From Prevotella sp. (GTDB lineage Bacteria; Bacteroidota; Bacteroidia; Bacteroidales; Bacteroidaceae), in contig JAFUTI010000005.1 of NCBI GenBank assembly GCA_017471465.1, positions 21,847-85,846 of the forward strand: a DNA stretch of 64,000 nucleotides, read 5' to 3'. Positions 1 to 7,336 of the stretch are shown here, piece after piece. The stretch's first letter is position 1. Every line of letters begins with the position of its first letter. Made by a program: the position numbers and the translations under genes. Below the pieces are notes generated by a model. The model searched no databases, was not told the DNA's origin, and worked only from the letters and a program-made list of their open reading frames with translations.

Positions 1-189
1 GTCTTCGACAGCCGCCGCGAACGCGAGTTGGTCTACGTCTACAGCACCATCTACGACGGTCCCGTCAGTCCGTCAGCCGAAGAGCTCGACGGCGGCCGCT
101 TCTGGACGCTCGACGAGATACGCGCCGCTATCGGCCAGGACTGCCTCACGCCCAACTTCGAGAGCGAGTTCCAACGTTTCTTCCTGTAG
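1..189 (+). CDS. NUDIX hydrolase, C-terminal fragment (5' end outside window)
   Basis: Frame 1 is open from the first base to a TAG at 187-189, giving 62 residues. The segment has the features of a NUDIX C-terminus: an 'ELVYVYSTIYDGP' strand, a 'GGRFWTLDEI' element and a 'TPNFESEFQ' tail, as in Bacteroidetes NUDIX proteins of the isopentenyl-diphosphate isomerase-like group. The NUDIX box itself lies upstream of the window, so catalytic residues and substrate cannot be judged. It ends 9 bp before the WYL regulator gene on the same strand, so the two are probably co-transcribed. Confidence 0.7.
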   Translation, partial: VFDSRRERELVYVYSTIYDGPVSPSAEELDGGRFWTLDEIRAAIGQDCLTPNFESEFQRFFL

Positions 190-198
190 CCAAAGCCG

Positions 199-1095
199 AT
201 GAAGCCCGCACAGATATACCAGCAGTACATCTGGCTCATCAACGCTTTCCGCCGCTATCGGCAGATGACGTTGGACGAGCTGAACGAACACTGGATGAGG
301 GAGGGGGTAGCCGACGGCAACCCCCTGCCCCGCACCACCTTCAACCGCCATCGCGACGCCATACTCGACATGTTCGGCGTCATCATCGACTGCGACGTGA
401 AGGACCATTACAAGTACTACATCGCCAACCCCGAAGTGCTGCTCGACGACAGTCTGGAGCGCTGGATGCTCTCCACGATGACCGTCGGCGGCGTACTCTC
501 CGACAGCGTCTCGCTGAAAGACCGCATCATCCTTGAAAACGTACCCGCAGGCGAGGAATACCTCGAGACCATCATCAGTGCCATCAAGGCCGGCAAGAAG
601 ATTCTGATGCAGTATCAGCGCTTCGGGGCCGACAGCTACAAGAAGGTCGTGGCACCCTACGCCCTCAAGCTATTCCACCGACGCTGGTATCTGCTCTCCT
701 TCACCGGCCATCATTTCGCCACCTATTCGCTTGACCGTATGCAGGCAGTCAACCTTACCGACGAAGATTTCCAGATGCCCGCCGACTTCTCGCCGCAGGA
801 CTACTTCGCAGAGTACTTCGGCGTGCTGACCGACGAGACACCCCTGACCCACGTCGTCGTCCGTGCTTACGGCAAGACGCCCAACTACCTGCGCACCCTT
901 CCTCTCCATCTGTCGCAGCGTACGACGACCGTCACCACCGATTATACCGACTTCTCATTCGACATCCGTCCCACCGCCGACTTCCTCGGCCAGCTTCTCA
1001 CCCACGCCGACGGTCTTGAGATTCTTCAGCCACAGGAACTCCGCGCCCGGTTCCAGCAACAGGTAGAATCCATACTTCAGCGCTATCAGAAGTAG
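199..1095 (+). CDS. WYL domain-containing transcriptional regulator
   Basis: 298 residues. The N-terminal ~80 residues look like a winged helix with a 'TLDELNEHW' helix and a basic 'RTTFNRHRDAI' recognition-helix-like segment. The middle carries the WYL domain: 'ILMQYQRFG' near 135-143, then 'RRWYLLSF' with W163-Y164-L165 and 'YSLDRMQ'. The C-terminal ~90 residues resemble a WCX extension. WYL proteins bind nucleotide or nucleic-acid ligands and regulate DNA repair or defence loci; homologous architecture occurs in BrxR/CapW repressors. Whether this one controls the downstream defence-like operon is inference: its base composition matches the chromosome rather than that operon, and it follows the NUDIX gene closely. 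The ATG start 9 bp after the NUDIX stop is the natural one. Confidence 0.82.
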   Translation: MKPAQIYQQYIWLINAFRRYRQMTLDELNEHWMREGVADGNPLPRTTFNRHRDAILDMFGVIIDCDVKDHYKYYIANPEVLLDDSLERWMLSTMTVGGVLSDSVSLKDRIILENVPAGEEYLETIISAIKAGKKILMQYQRFGADSYKKVVAPYALKLFHRRWYLLSFTGHHFATYSLDRMQAVNLTDEDFQMPADFSPQDYFAEYFGVLTDETPLTHVVVRAYGKTPNYLRTLPLHLSQRTTTVTTDYTDFSFDIRPTADFLGQLLTHADGLEILQPQELRARFQQQVESILQRYQK

Positions 1096-1165
1096 CGTCC
1101 GTCCGTTTAGCATCTTTTAACAGAAAAGGTTCAGGGGTGTACCGACTTATGGTACACCTCCGCCC

Positions 1166-1173
1166 TATCTTTG
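1166..1173 (+). promoter_or_regulatory. Bacteroidetes-type -7 box before the 40-residue membrane peptide
   Basis: TATCTTTG followed by CA matches the TAnnTTTG -7 consensus of the Bacteroidetes primary sigma factor. It lies 42 bp upstream of the ATG at 1216. No convincing TTG -33 box sits about 20 bp upstream, so this is a moderate call. Confidence 0.5.
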
Positions 1174-1215
1174 CACTCGAAAACAATAAATGTGTAACTA
1201 AAAACAATAAGAATT

Positions 1216-1338
1216 ATGGACGGATTATTCTTGCTTTACATCATCGCCGTCGTCTTCGGCATCATGTTCTCTGACTTCGTACCCCCCCAGTCTCACCACA
1301 CCATCCGCTTCTCAAAAGACGATGTCGTGATGGACTGA
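1216..1338 (+). CDS. Small single-span membrane peptide, 40 residues
   Basis: ATG at 1216, TGA at 1336-1338. Residues about 4-18 are strongly hydrophobic (LFLLYIIAVVFGIMF), followed by a short polar tail with 'RFSKDDVVMD'. A -7 promoter box lies just upstream and the following intergenic DNA is free of genes up to 1511. I do not recognise a family. The predicted product is an inner-membrane anchored micropeptide. Support comes from the position of the promoter and the clean N-terminal transmembrane segment; there is no evident Shine-Dalgarno sequence, which is normal in this phylum. Confidence 0.42.
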   Translation: MDGLFLLYIIAVVFGIMFSDFVPPQSHHTIRFSKDDVVMD

Positions 1339-1473
1339 AAAACCGCCAGATTCTTTTGGCAGATAAGAAAAAAGTTTTTCGCAAAGATGAGATTGACTCA
1401 ACATCTAAACTAAAAACGGTTAAGATTTATGCTTTTTTTAGTCAAAAAACATCCGAGAGTCAGGGAAATTGAT

Positions 1474-1481
1474 TATCTTTG
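1474..1481 (+). promoter_or_regulatory. -7 box of the defence-like operon
   Basis: TATCTTTG followed by CA fits the TAnnTTTG consensus and lies 30 bp before the ATG at 1511. It fixes the methyltransferase start: the longer reading frame beginning at 1469 would begin upstream of this promoter's transcription start. No clear TTG -33 element is seen. The AT-rich DNA at 1339-1473 shows no gene. Confidence 0.6.
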
Positions 1482-1510
1482 CAAGCATAATAAGAAACAA
1501 AGAGTGCAAT

Positions 1511-2572
1511 ATGGCAAACAAGAATCTGAATGCAGCGAAAGAGGCAAAGAAGGATGAATTCTATACACAATTGGAAGACATCAATAATGAGTTGCGTCAT
1601 TACCGTGAACACTTCCGAGGAAAGACAGTCCTTTGCAATTGTGATGATCCGCGTGTGTCGAATTTCTTCACATACTTTGCTTATAATTTTGAGTTCTTAG
1701 GATTGAAGCGGCTCATTACAACTTGCTACAAAAGCCAGGATATGGACTTGTTTAGTCAGAACAAGAGTGAACAAGCTATATACTTAATATATGATGGTGA
1801 CAAGAACGGGAACAACATTCCCGACCCAGAAGAAATAGGCATCCATCCGCTTAAAGGCAATGGGGATTTCCGTAGCCGTGAGTGTATTGAACTGCTGAAA
1901 CAGGCAGACATTGTGGTTACTAATCCTCCTTTCTCCCTGTTCCGTGAATATGTGGCGCAGTTGATGGAGTATGATAAGATGTTTTTGATAATTGGAAATG
2001 TCAACGCAATTAACTATCGCGAGATATTCCCATTCATCATGCAAAACAAAATCTGGTTAGGACCAAGCATTCATAGTGGAGACCGCAAATTTTGGGTCCC
2101 AGACAATTACGAATTGAATGCTTCAGGTTGTGGTATAGACGAAACAGGTAGAAAGTTTATACGTGTGAAAGGAGTAAGATGGTTTACTAATCTTGATTTC
2201 AAAGAACGTCACGAAGACCTAATTCTTTACAAGCATTTTATCCCAGAAGAATATCCTAAGTATGATAACTACGATGCTATAGAAATAAACAAGGTTGAGA
2301 ATATCCCTTGTGACTATGATGGTGTGATGGGCGTACCGCTTACTTTTCTTGACAAATACAATCCGGACCAGTTCGAGATAATTTGGCGCAGTCATGACAT
2401 AGAGTGGGCAGAGAATGGATGTACATTCTTTCGTCCTCCTACCGCAGAGAAACTGGCAAAATATAAGAAAGCAGATAAAACTTGGCGTGTGCAAATACCT
2501 TACATTACCGATGTCAACGACAATGCCAAGATGACTTATCAAAGAATATTCATTCGTAGAAAGAACAATTAA
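1511..2572 (+). CDS. EcoRI-family adenine-specific DNA methyltransferase
   Basis: 353 residues from the ATG at 1511. The N-terminal 'AKEAKKDEFYTQ' segment (9-20) is the hallmark of the M.EcoRI family (Pfam MT_EcoRI). 'VLCNCDDPRVS' (40-50) is the AdoMet-binding-like strand and loop, and 'VTNPPFSLF' contains the NPPF catalytic motif IV at 138-141 typical of N6-adenine methylation. The protein is slightly longer than M.EcoRI (about 326 residues). Its specificity is not readable from sequence, so a GAATTC target is not implied. No EcoRI-type restriction endonuclease gene is next to it. Instead it leads a five-gene operon whose second gene starts 2 bp after its stop. It may protect host DNA from a nuclease in the operon or mark DNA for recognition (inference). 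Confidence 0.85.
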   Translation: MANKNLNAAKEAKKDEFYTQLEDINNELRHYREHFRGKTVLCNCDDPRVSNFFTYFAYNFEFLGLKRLITTCYKSQDMDLFSQNKSEQAIYLIYDGDKNGNNIPDPEEIGIHPLKGNGDFRSRECIELLKQADIVVTNPPFSLFREYVAQLMEYDKMFLIIGNVNAINYREIFPFIMQNKIWLGPSIHSGDRKFWVPDNYELNASGCGIDETGRKFIRVKGVRWFTNLDFKERHEDLILYKHFIPEEYPKYDNYDAIEINKVENIPCDYDGVMGVPLTFLDKYNPDQFEIIWRSHDIEWAENGCTFFRPPTAEKLAKYKKADKTWRVQIPYITDVNDNAKMTYQRIFIRRKNN

Positions 2573-2574
2573 TT

Positions 2575-3645
2575 ATGATTAAGGAGATACAAATCATAAA
2601 CTATAAGTCTATTGTAGACTTAACCCTTGAGTTAGGCCGTTTCAATGTAATCATTGGAACAAACGGTTGTGGCAAGTCGAACATATTAGAGGCAATCACT
2701 GTCGCTTCAGCATCTCACCAACGCAAACTTGATACCGAGTTCTTGCTAAACAGAAATGTACGCGTGACAGAGCCTTTCTTTATGACGAATGCATTTGACG
2801 ATGTTGAACAAAATGACGGGCACATGTATTATGTTGTCATTGGGAATGATGGGCAATATTATAACATTGGCTTTAACCTAATATATTATGAAAAGACAAA
2901 GACTTGGATAAATTTATTGGAAGGATCTGTCTTACGACCAAATAATGTGATGAATCAGCAAGGGATGAATCCATTTGCTGCTGTCGTAGAGGAGTTTGCA
3001 TCTTTCCTGTCATATCGTCCTGTTGAAAACTTGTTGCGTGAAATGAAAGACTCGCCTATCTATCCGCTTGGCATACGTGGAGAAGGCTTGATGCAATATC
3101 TAAAGACCATCAGTACAAATGAAGATTACAGAGAACTGTTCTTGAAAATTAACGAGGGGTTAAGGATGCTTGACTGGTTTGACGGTTTTAATATTCCTGA
3201 TGGTTTGTTGTCGAATGAATACAAATTGTCTATTGGCGACAAATTCCTAAAAGACTCTTTACACTATTTCGACCAACGAAGCACGAATGAAGGTTTTCTC
3301 TATCTGTTGTTCTTTTTGACACTTTTCAACAGCAAAGACACTCCACAGTTTTTCGCTGTTGATAATATTGAAACATCTTTTAATCCTGGACTATGTCAGA
3401 ATCTTACCAAATATTTTGTCAAGACTACCAAGGAGAATGACAAACAGGTTATACTGACCACTCATAATCCCTTTGTGCTTGACGGAATGGACTTGTCAGA
3501 TGATGAAATCCGGCTGTTTGTCTGTCGGCGTGACATTGATGGGCATACGAAGATTGAGCGTGTGAAATATCGTGAGGACAGGAAGATGTCGCTTTCAGAG
3601 TTATGGATGTCAGGTTTAATTGGCGCACTGCCCGATAATTTCTAA
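2575..3645 (+). CDS. ABC/AAA-type ATPase (AAA_21/AAA_15-like), OLD/RloA-like
   Basis: 356 residues. 'FNVIIGTNGCGKSN' holds a Walker A motif at 28-35 directly after an 'INYKSI' N-terminal strand, as in RecF/OLD-like ATPases. 'STNEGFLYLLFF' (236-247) sits where the ABC signature helix is expected, 'FFAVDNIETSF' (259-269) is the Walker B region with D263 and E266, and 'TTHNP' (295-299) is the H-loop. The middle is divergent and there is no fused TOPRIM domain. The next gene supplies a TOPRIM-like protein, so the pair recalls two-gene defence systems such as PARIS (AriA/AriB) or RloA/RloB. Low GC relative to flanking genes. Precise family is uncertain. Confidence 0.85.
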   Translation: MIKEIQIINYKSIVDLTLELGRFNVIIGTNGCGKSNILEAITVASASHQRKLDTEFLLNRNVRVTEPFFMTNAFDDVEQNDGHMYYVVIGNDGQYYNIGFNLIYYEKTKTWINLLEGSVLRPNNVMNQQGMNPFAAVVEEFASFLSYRPVENLLREMKDSPIYPLGIRGEGLMQYLKTISTNEDYRELFLKINEGLRMLDWFDGFNIPDGLLSNEYKLSIGDKFLKDSLHYFDQRSTNEGFLYLLFFLTLFNSKDTPQFFAVDNIETSFNPGLCQNLTKYFVKTTKENDKQVILTTHNPFVLDGMDLSDDEIRLFVCRRDIDGHTKIERVKYREDRKMSLSELWMSGLIGALPDNF

Positions 3646-3650
3646 CTACT

Positions 3651-4301
3651 ATGAGCAAAAAGATAGGTATTGTAAGCGAAGGCGTTTCTGACTTCTGGGT
3701 GCTTCGCCATATTATCACAAGATATTTGAAAGATCAAGACCTGTGGGTATTACCATTAAATCCCAAGCAAACCAAGGACGGCAAGCAGGATGGTCCTGGT
3801 GGCTGGGGATTGGTGATGAAGTATCTTGAAGATAAAGAGAAAAAGCTAATGGTCGAAGCACTAAAGGAAGATTTTGAATATATCGTAGTGCAGATTGATA
3901 CTGATGTATGTGAAGAGTATGGTGTAAAGCATAATCTGACAGACATGGGCGTCTTTTGGCAGAACGTCTGCGACAATCTAAGCAATCGTCTGCCCGAAGA
4001 GTTCGACAGGAGCAAACTGATATTTGCTATCTGTATTGATGAAATAGAGTGTTGGCTGATACCATTTGTTGATGCTAACAGGAAAAATTGCGAAAGTACA
4101 AATCGGTGTGTCAACATCGTCAATAAGAACATCAAGGGTAAAGACCTCTTCATTGATGCAGACAACAAGAACAGCGATGGCGCAAAGAGTGCATACGATT
4201 ATATCCTGAAACAAAAGAAGAAACCAAAGGACATCAAGGAGTGTTCTTTGCATAACTATGGCTTTAAGAAATTCATTGAGCAACTTGACAAAATGGAGTG
4301 A
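3651..4301 (+). CDS. TOPRIM-like protein of DUF4276/RloB type, partner of the ATPase
   Basis: 216 residues, 5 bp after the ATPase gene. The start 'KIGIVSEGVSD' places E10 after the first strand, and 'YIVVQIDTD' places D83 and D85 as the DxD pair; these are the acidic positions of a TOPRIM metal site. 'ICIDEIECWLIPF' (127-139) resembles the 'E-x-WL' helix of DUF4276 and RloB-like proteins. A conserved Gly/Pro segment (47-53) follows a Lys-rich loop. The expected activity is metal-dependent nucleic-acid cleavage gated by the neighbouring ATPase, as in PARIS or OLD systems. That activity and the exact family are inference. Its stop lies 2 bp before the next ATG. Confidence 0.68.
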   Translation: MSKKIGIVSEGVSDFWVLRHIITRYLKDQDLWVLPLNPKQTKDGKQDGPGGWGLVMKYLEDKEKKLMVEALKEDFEYIVVQIDTDVCEEYGVKHNLTDMGVFWQNVCDNLSNRLPEEFDRSKLIFAICIDEIECWLIPFVDANRKNCESTNRCVNIVNKNIKGKDLFIDADNKNSDGAKSAYDYILKQKKKPKDIKECSLHNYGFKKFIEQLDKME

Positions 4302-4303
4302 CT

Positions 4304-5413
4304 ATGGATATTAATCAGCAAACAATTACGGTTCGTGACCTTGTGGATGGTTATATTAACGACCCAGATCACGGTGTGCGTGGATATGATGGACGTCTTG
4401 ACATTCGCCCACCTTACCAAAGAGAGTTTCGTTATGACACGAAGCAGAAACAGGCTGTGGTTAATACGATTTTAAAAGGATTTCCACTTAATATCATGTA
4501 TTGGAGTGTTGTAAATGAGAATCAGTTTGAAATGATTGACGGCCAACAACGCACACTTTCCATTTGTGAATACTTCACCCATGAGTTTAATATTGAAGAC
4601 CCTGACCGTGGCATTCTGTATTTCAGTTCGCTTACTCCCGACGAACAACAGAAGTTCTTGGACTATAAACTGACGGTTTACTTCTGCACAGGTACTGACA
4701 AGGAGAAGCTTGATTGGTTCCGCGTCATCAACATTGCAGGTGAACGACTGCTTGACCAAGAACTATTGAATGCTGTTTATGTCGGGCCTTTTGTTACTGA
4801 TGCTCGAAGGCATTTCTCTAAGGACGGATGCCCAGCCTATAAGATGGCCGCAGACTTATTAAACGGTGTGGCTCGCGAACAGGCTTATCTCCATACTGTT
4901 TTTCAATGGGCAGCTCGCCGCGAAGGAATTAAGGAGGTGAGCGAATACATGTCGAAGCATAAGGATGATGCCAATGCAAACCAACTTTGGGCCTATTTCT
5001 CGGCTATCGTAACTTGGGTGCGCTCTACCTTCATCAAGTATCGTAAAGAAATGAAAGGCTTGGATTGGGGTCTGCTCTATGACAACTACCACGATAATAT
5101 CTACGACACTACAGCCTTGGAACAGCGTATTCACGACCTCATGGAAGACGATGAGATTATGAAGAAGTCGGGTATTTATAGCTACGTGCTCAGCGGTGAC
5201 CTGCGCGACCTCAGTTTCCGCACCTTCGACAAGAAACAGAAGCGAGAAGCCTACGAGCGTCAACAAGGCATCTGCCCACATTGCGGCAAGCACTTTGAAC
5301 TGGAAGAAATGGAGGGCGACCATATCACTCCATGGGCAGAAGGTGGTGTAACGACTGCCGAAAACTGTCAAATGCTGTGCAAGGATTGTAATAGGAAGAA
5401 AGGGGCAAGGTAA
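4304..5413 (+). CDS. DUF262 (GmrS-like) and HNH endonuclease fusion protein
   Basis: 369 residues from the ATG at 4304; a GTG at 4298 would overlap the previous stop and is less likely. Residues about 8-110 are the DUF262/ParB-like domain with 'RPPYQREF' (36-43) and the 'DGQQRT' motif (79-84) that in GmrSD-type enzymes belongs to the nucleotide-handling site. A helical middle region follows. The C-terminus is an HNH nuclease: CPHC (324-327), 'GDHITPW' with D339-H340, N354, and CKDC (359-362), giving a zinc-bound beta-beta-alpha fold. Related fusions are type IV, modification-dependent restriction enzymes. In this operon it could be the nuclease that senses or is inhibited by methylation (inference). 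Confidence 0.85.
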   Translation: MDINQQTITVRDLVDGYINDPDHGVRGYDGRLDIRPPYQREFRYDTKQKQAVVNTILKGFPLNIMYWSVVNENQFEMIDGQQRTLSICEYFTHEFNIEDPDRGILYFSSLTPDEQQKFLDYKLTVYFCTGTDKEKLDWFRVINIAGERLLDQELLNAVYVGPFVTDARRHFSKDGCPAYKMAADLLNGVAREQAYLHTVFQWAARREGIKEVSEYMSKHKDDANANQLWAYFSAIVTWVRSTFIKYRKEMKGLDWGLLYDNYHDNIYDTTALEQRIHDLMEDDEIMKKSGIYSYVLSGDLRDLSFRTFDKKQKREAYERQQGICPHCGKHFELEEMEGDHITPWAEGGVTTAENCQMLCKDCNRKKGAR

Positions 5414-5415
5414 AT

Positions 5416-6243
5416 ATGGGACAATATGCTCACAACTTGGATAATTTAGAGGAAGAAATCTTTGAGATTATTCCTATGAGTTTTCTATCCTCACCTGTTT
5501 TTGAGAAAGAAATCCTAAAGAGCCAATATAGAGTACAATGGGGCATTCTAGTAGGTCTTGGATTTACTCTCAAAGAATCTCTTGAAGGGAAAGATGCTGT
5601 AACAAAGGTGAAGATAAAAAACATGTGTCGCTCACTAATTCAAGATGGAGCACCTTCAATTTATAAGTTTATATCATTTTTGGTTAAGTGTTACTGCGAG
5701 AATAATAATAAAAAGATAAATTTAAAAAAGATAAGGGCAACTCTATTATCTATTGGAGTCCTCAATACCCCTGAAATTGATATATATTCAGAAGATGCAC
5801 CTTTCACAAATAATCTCACAATAGAAATAACAAAATGGAATGAAATAAAGGATGCTATTTATCGACTTGAAAATGAGTGTCGGTATGCAGAAACCACAAT
5901 GGATTTTCAGAATTTAGGGAATTCTTGTCGCCATTTGCTTATAAAAGTTGCTCAAATGGTATATGATTCCCAAAAGCATAATAATATAACAGAATCAGGG
6001 GTGGAAATTGGAAAAAACGATGCTGAGGAGATGTTATCAAGCTATTTTGAATATTCATTAAAAGGGAAGCATAATAAATATCTCAAAGCATATGCAAAAG
6101 CAACAAACGACCTTGCAAATAAACTCACACATGATATGAGTGCAACGAAGAAAGATATGTTATTAGCCGTATCTGCAACTATCAATCTTATCTATATAGT
6201 AGGAACTATAGGAGACAAATTTAATCAAGGGAGTTTTGTGTAA
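5416..6243 (+). CDS. Unknown AT-rich operon protein, possible abortive-infection type C-terminus
   Basis: 275 residues, starting 2 bp after the HNH gene; the most AT-rich gene in the window. No family recognised with confidence. The N-terminal half contains 'VQWGILVGLGFTLKESL'; the C-terminal half is helical, with 'NLGNSCRHLLIKVAQ' (167-180), 'NDLANKLTHDMSA' (231-243) and a long hydrophobic helix 'AVSATINLIYIVGTI' (251-265). The spacing of a polar helix, a conserved 'N..TH' and a terminal hydrophobic helix resembles Abi-C/HEPN-like C-termini, but the RxxxxxH ribonuclease motif is not clear. Its operon position suggests an effector or accessory factor (inference). Confidence 0.72.
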   Translation: MGQYAHNLDNLEEEIFEIIPMSFLSSPVFEKEILKSQYRVQWGILVGLGFTLKESLEGKDAVTKVKIKNMCRSLIQDGAPSIYKFISFLVKCYCENNNKKINLKKIRATLLSIGVLNTPEIDIYSEDAPFTNNLTIEITKWNEIKDAIYRLENECRYAETTMDFQNLGNSCRHLLIKVAQMVYDSQKHNNITESGVEIGKNDAEEMLSSYFEYSLKGKHNKYLKAYAKATNDLANKLTHDMSATKKDMLLAVSATINLIYIVGTIGDKFNQGSFV

Positions 6244-6278
6244 TTTAGCGTTATATAATATTTTTCTGAATTAGAAAT

Positions 6279-6911
6279 ATGGAATACGGAATAGTTTATC
6301 TTTTGACCAATCCTGTAATGCCAGGGCTCGTGAAGATTGGCATGACCACACAGGAAGACATAGAAAGGAGAATGAGGGAACTCTATACAACGGGCGTCCC
6401 TGTTCCCTTTGAGTGCCAGTTCGCTTGCAAGGTAAAGAAAACCGATTGCGCCAAGATTGAGAAAGCCCTGCACACGGCATTCGCTCCGCAGCGCATCAAC
6501 GCCAACCGTGAGTTCTTCCGTATTCAGGTGGAGCAAGCCAAAGCCATTCTCGAACTGTTCCACCACACCGACGTGACCGAGGAGGTGAGCGACGAAATAG
6601 AAAACGACCTGACCGACGACGACAAGGCCGCATCGGTAAAGGCTCAGATTCACCGCCCCCCACTCAACTTCTACGAAATGGGCATGCAGAAAGGCGACGT
6701 GCTGACGTGGAAAGACGACCCCACGATAACAGTCACGATTGTCTCGGAGCGAAAAATCTGCTATGAAGGGGAAGAGACTTCCATCAGCGCGCTCTCTGCC
6801 AAACTGAAAGGATACAGGGTGAAGCACATTGCCCCCGGCGCCCATTGGCTCTATAAGGACAAACTACTCAGCGACATCTACGACGAAACATATCCGTTTG
6901 AAGAGATATAG
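6279..6911 (+). CDS. GIY-YIG nuclease family protein (T5orf172/MUG113 type) with small C-terminal domain
   Basis: 210 residues. The N-terminal ~90 residues are a GIY-YIG fold of the T5orf172/MUG113 group: 'GIVYLLTNP' and 'LVKIGMTT' are the GIY and YIG equivalents, 'IERRMREL' supplies the arginine, and 'KIEKALHTAF' with 'REFFRI' contain the conserved acidic helix. After an acidic linker (about 100-115) a second domain has 'GDVLTW', 'ICYEGEE', 'SALSAKLKGY' and 'HWLYKDKLLSDIY', a pattern resembling RAMA or DUF4357-type domains that accompany modification enzymes. GC content is higher than in the preceding five genes. It starts 35 bp after them, so it may be co-transcribed but might be a separate acquisition. 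Confidence 0.78.
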   Translation: MEYGIVYLLTNPVMPGLVKIGMTTQEDIERRMRELYTTGVPVPFECQFACKVKKTDCAKIEKALHTAFAPQRINANREFFRIQVEQAKAILELFHHTDVTEEVSDEIENDLTDDDKAASVKAQIHRPPLNFYEMGMQKGDVLTWKDDPTITVTIVSERKICYEGEETSISALSAKLKGYRVKHIAPGAHWLYKDKLLSDIYDETYPFEEI

Positions 6912-6971
6912 TAACATATAAGCAAGGAATCTATTTGTAACTAACGTAAACAGCATCCGCGCTACCCCATC

Positions 6972-7210
6972 CTACCGACGGACGATGACGCTGCCGCTGG
7001 CCTGGTGGGTAGCCAGTATCAGCACCTCGGCAATCTGCACATGCTCAGGGGCATTGGCAGCATAGACGGCCACGTCGGCAATATCGCCGGCTGTCAGGGG
7101 CTTGATGCCCTGATAGAGCTTGGCGGCGCGCTCGGTATGGCGAATTTCTTGGCGCAGCCAAGGCCGATGCCACTGGTGGTGCCTGTGATAAATACAGTTT
7201 TTTTCTTCAT
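6972..7210 (-). pseudogene. Short-chain dehydrogenase (SDR) remnant with internal deletion
   Basis: Reading the minus strand from ATG at 7210 gives 'KKTVFITGTTSGIGLGCA', the Rossmann TGxxxGIG motif of an SDR. After about 24 residues homology jumps, with a frame change, to a C-terminal SDR segment containing 'RAAKLYQGIKPL', 'DIADVAVYAAN' and 'EHVQIAEVLILATHQ', ending at TAG 6974-6972. About 170 of the usual ~250 residues, including the SYK catalytic region, are missing. The frame mismatch and loss of the active site show it is broken. It marks the downstream edge of the accessory region. Confidence 0.8.
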
Positions 7211-7278
7211 ATCGACTTCGCTACAAATAAGTTATTACGAAAGGTTGCTGCAAAGATAGTCTTTTTTTCATAATAACC

Positions 7279-7309
7279 TTGCGAAAAAAGAAAAAAAGTG
7301 GTACTTTTG
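7279..7309 (+). promoter_or_regulatory. Promoter of metY
   Basis: TTG at 7279-7281 and TACTTTTG at 7302-7309 are separated by 20 bp, matching the Bacteroidetes -33/-7 arrangement. The ATG at 7337 follows 27 bp later, so the leader is short and leaves no room for a riboswitch. Confidence 0.65.
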
Positions 7310-7336
7310 CACGCTGTAACAGAAACCGCAAAACAA

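Noticed and set aside
1469-1510. Longer methyltransferase start
   Set aside because: The 14 extra codons cover the -7 box; the family begins at the segment encoded from 1511.
1511-2572. Classic EcoRI restriction-modification system
   Set aside because: No EcoRI-type endonuclease is encoded next to the methyltransferase.
2575-4301. Direct call of PARIS (AriA/AriB)
   Set aside because: The TOPRIM-like partner does not look like DUF4435, and methylase and HNH genes are present, so the name would overstate what can be seen.
4298-4303. GTG start overlapping the TOPRIM stop
   Set aside because: An ATG two codons later, 2 bp after the upstream stop, fits the spacing of the other genes in the operon.
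7211-7336. SAM or other riboswitch before metY
   Set aside because: The promoter leaves a leader of about 20-25 nt, too short for one.
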